A DNA stretch of 64,000 nt from Amycolatopsis coloradensis. Its GTDB lineage: Bacteria > Actinomycetota > Actinomycetes > Mycobacteriales > Pseudonocardiaceae. The position numbers were made by a program, and so were the translations under genes. The notes under the pieces are model-generated. The model was not told where the DNA came from, ran no database searches, and saw only the letters and a list, made by a program, of their open reading frames with translations. Positions within the stretch are counted from its first letter, which is position 1. Each line of letters starts with the position of its first letter. Location of the stretch: assembly GCF_001953865.1 (NCBI RefSeq), contig NZ_MQUQ01000005.1:197401-261400 (forward strand), in the 5' to 3' direction. Positions 62,741 to 64,000 of the stretch are shown here, in pieces.

Positions 62741-63298
62741 AAGCGCTGGGTTCTTGTCCTGGTGATCGGGTTCGGCTTCTTGGGTGTCTGCCTGTTGTGG
62801 GCGACCGAAGACTCGAGCGCCATCAAATGCGACGGCAGGATCATGTCGTACGGCGACGTCTGCGAGACCACCAAGGGTGGCCGGACCGTCCGTACGGAGA
62901 CCTACGACCAGATGAAGGCGGGTGCCGAAGTCCGGGAGAGGGCCTTCAAGAACCATGGTGGGTGGGTGGGTGGAGTCGGCGTCGCGCTGACCGGGCTGGG
63001 CGCGACGATGCTGATCCGTGGGCAGCGGCGCGCGTCGCGGGCCGGTGTGACGGCGCCGCGAGGTGGACAGCCGCAGTGGCAAGCGCGGCAGCGGTGGCAA
63101 GGCCAGCCTCAGCCGGAATTTCCGCTGTGGCAAGGAAACCCGCCGTATGTGAACCAGGCGGTTCAGCAGTACCCGCCGCCCCGACCCGGCCCGCCGGCGC
63201 AGGCCGTTCAGCAGCCGTACCCGCCGCAGGGGGCCTGGCCGCAGCAGCACCCGCCGCGACAGCAACCGCCGCAGCAGTTCGGCCCGACAGGGCACTGA
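62738..63298 (+). CDS. Small membrane protein with Gln/Pro-rich tail
   Basis: A 186-residue protein: an N-terminal helix (4-23), a ~50-residue outside loop with two Cys (KCDGRIMSYGDVC), a second helix (74-92), and a cytoplasmic tail rich in Gln, Pro and Trp with repeated QP/PP segments, probably disordered. No named family. Expression is probably controlled at the hairpin overlapping its start. Confidence 0.75.
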   Translation: MKRWVLVLVIGFGFLGVCLLWATEDSSAIKCDGRIMSYGDVCETTKGGRTVRTETYDQMKAGAEVRERAFKNHGGWVGGVGVALTGLGATMLIRGQRRASRAGVTAPRGGQPQWQARQRWQGQPQPEFPLWQGNPPYVNQAVQQYPPPRPGPPAQAVQQPYPPQGAWPQQHPPRQQPPQQFGPTGH

Positions 63299-63308
63299 CT
63301 ACGAGCGG

Positions 63309-63926
63309 CTAGGCCAGAAGCTGATCGAGATCGAGTTTCACCGGAAACGGCTCGGCGGCGGCGATGACACCGGTCATGGCCGGAGTGTCCTGGTAGCCGA
63401 GTTCGCCCGCCTGGTGGCAGGCGACCAGGGAGACGGGCTCGCTGAGATCTACGATCCAATAGTGCGGAATCCCCGCGTCGGCGTACTCGCCGTGTTTGGT
63501 CACGTAATCGGTGCGCTTCGAGCCCGGTGACACGATTTCGACCACGACGACGACGTCGTCCGCGTGGTACATCGTATCTTCCTCGTCGATCCGCTCACCT
63601 GCCTCACGGAGGGCGATGATCAGATCCGGTCGCCGGGCGAAACCCGGCTCGCCGGGCGGCACCAGTCCCAGATCGACGTCGATGTCCTGGACGAACTCGA
63701 GGTGATCGGGTAGCTGTGGTTCCAGTTGCCTGGCCAAGGCGTACAGCGCCTTGTTGTGTCTCCTCTCGGGGCTCGGCGACAGGACAAGACGGCCTTCCAC
63801 GAGCTCGGTGAATCCGGAATCGGGCTCACCGAGCGCCGCGTATCCCGCGACCGACAGCAGGTGATCCAGGATGGCCCACCCTGGTTCACCGTGCGACCCG
63901 ACCGTGGAGTCGGGAAGGGCTGTCAC
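63309..63926 (-). CDS. Uma2-family (DUF820) nuclease-fold protein
   Basis: A 205-residue Uma2/DUF820 protein with a PD-(D/E)xK-type core: FTELVEGRLVLSPSPERRHN, ARRPDLIIA, VVVVVEIVSPGSKRTDYVTK and IPHYWIVDL. The catalytic-like Asp, Glu and Lys pattern (D...E-x-x-S-P-x-S-x-R-x-D-x-x-x-K) is intact. Family function is uncertain despite the nuclease fold. Converges with the small membrane protein gene, 10 bp apart. Confidence 0.88.
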   Translation of the reverse strand: MTALPDSTVGSHGEPGWAILDHLLSVAGYAALGEPDSGFTELVEGRLVLSPSPERRHNKALYALARQLEPQLPDHLEFVQDIDVDLGLVPPGEPGFARRPDLIIALREAGERIDEEDTMYHADDVVVVVEIVSPGSKRTDYVTKHGEYADAGIPHYWIVDLSEPVSLVACHQAGELGYQDTPAMTGVIAAAEPFPVKLDLDQLLA

Positions 63927-64000
63927 AGCGTCTCCTCACGTCTTCCACAGTGTCTCACGGCTCCTGAGTGACCAATGGTGATCGTACCAGCGCTCAGAGT
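63927..64000. other. Right edge, no gene seen
   Basis: The last 74 bp are upstream of the Uma2 gene and contain no supported feature. Confidence 0.4.

Overview
The window is a GC-rich actinobacterial chromosome segment, most likely from Pseudonocardiales and probably an Amycolatopsis-like organism. This rests on many GTG starts, ATGA/GTGA-overlapping operons, SepH, a conservon (CvnABCD), and gene order. The backbone follows the Mycobacterium tuberculosis Rv0871-Rv0889 neighbourhood as I recall it: CspB, DUF2771, MFS, DUF3027, DUF2530, MarR, SpoU/TrmH methyltransferase, DUF2537, SepH, SerC, citrate synthase 2. Genus is inferred; no rRNA or other taxonomic marker is present. I see no tRNA, rRNA, CRISPR array, transposase, phage genes or secondary-metabolite assembly line.

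Layout. 1-7.9 kb: end of an acyl-CoA ligase, a secreted HAF-repeat protein, a TetR/R2lox operon, a HAD phosphatase, CspB, and a cyclotransferase/MFS/DUF2771 lipoprotein group. 7.9-16.8 kb: DUF3027 overlapping a giant HSP90-fold (sacsin-like) ATPase, DUF2530 divergent from a purine permease, MarR/MFS/zinc-knuckle-like protein, and an unknown anchored protein. 16.8-21.2 kb: an iron/oxidative block with an orphan iron box, superoxide dismutase, a TetR-controlled heme oxygenase and a GCS2-family ligase. 21.4-23.8 kb: RNA methyltransferase, DUF2537, SepH. 23.9-29.6 kb: a two-component system divergent from a MacAB-like efflux operon, with matching operator-like boxes at both promoters. 29.7-37.3 kb: GT87-like transferase, SerC, a serine hydrolase, and an ABC-2 transporter/NarL-type two-component operon. 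37.6-46.6 kb: DUF559 protein, three TetR systems (MFS, EphD-like fusion enzyme, secreted lipase), citrate synthase 2 and a ureA remnant. 46.7-53.5 kb: the conservon and a nitrate/sulfonate/taurine-type ABC importer. 53.9-64 kb: PdxH, MFS, lipoprotein, amino-acid permease, an MBL hydrolase beside a truncated paralogue, aldose epimerase, GNAT, amidohydrolase, a small membrane protein and a Uma2 nuclease-fold protein.

The most unusual signal is not a protein. At least eleven long, nearly perfect intergenic palindromes in a few sequence families sit at gene 3' ends. Within families, arm substitutions are matched on the opposite arm. Several palindromes supply the stop codon or C-terminal codons of flanking genes. 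They look like a dispersed hairpin repeat system that may act as bidirectional 3'-end elements. Other points of interest are an iron box with no downstream gene, a 3+3 array of repeats at 21-bp spacing between heme oxygenase and superoxide dismutase, an 11-bp-spaced response-regulator box shared by two divergent promoters, and a hairpin enclosing a ribosome-binding site.
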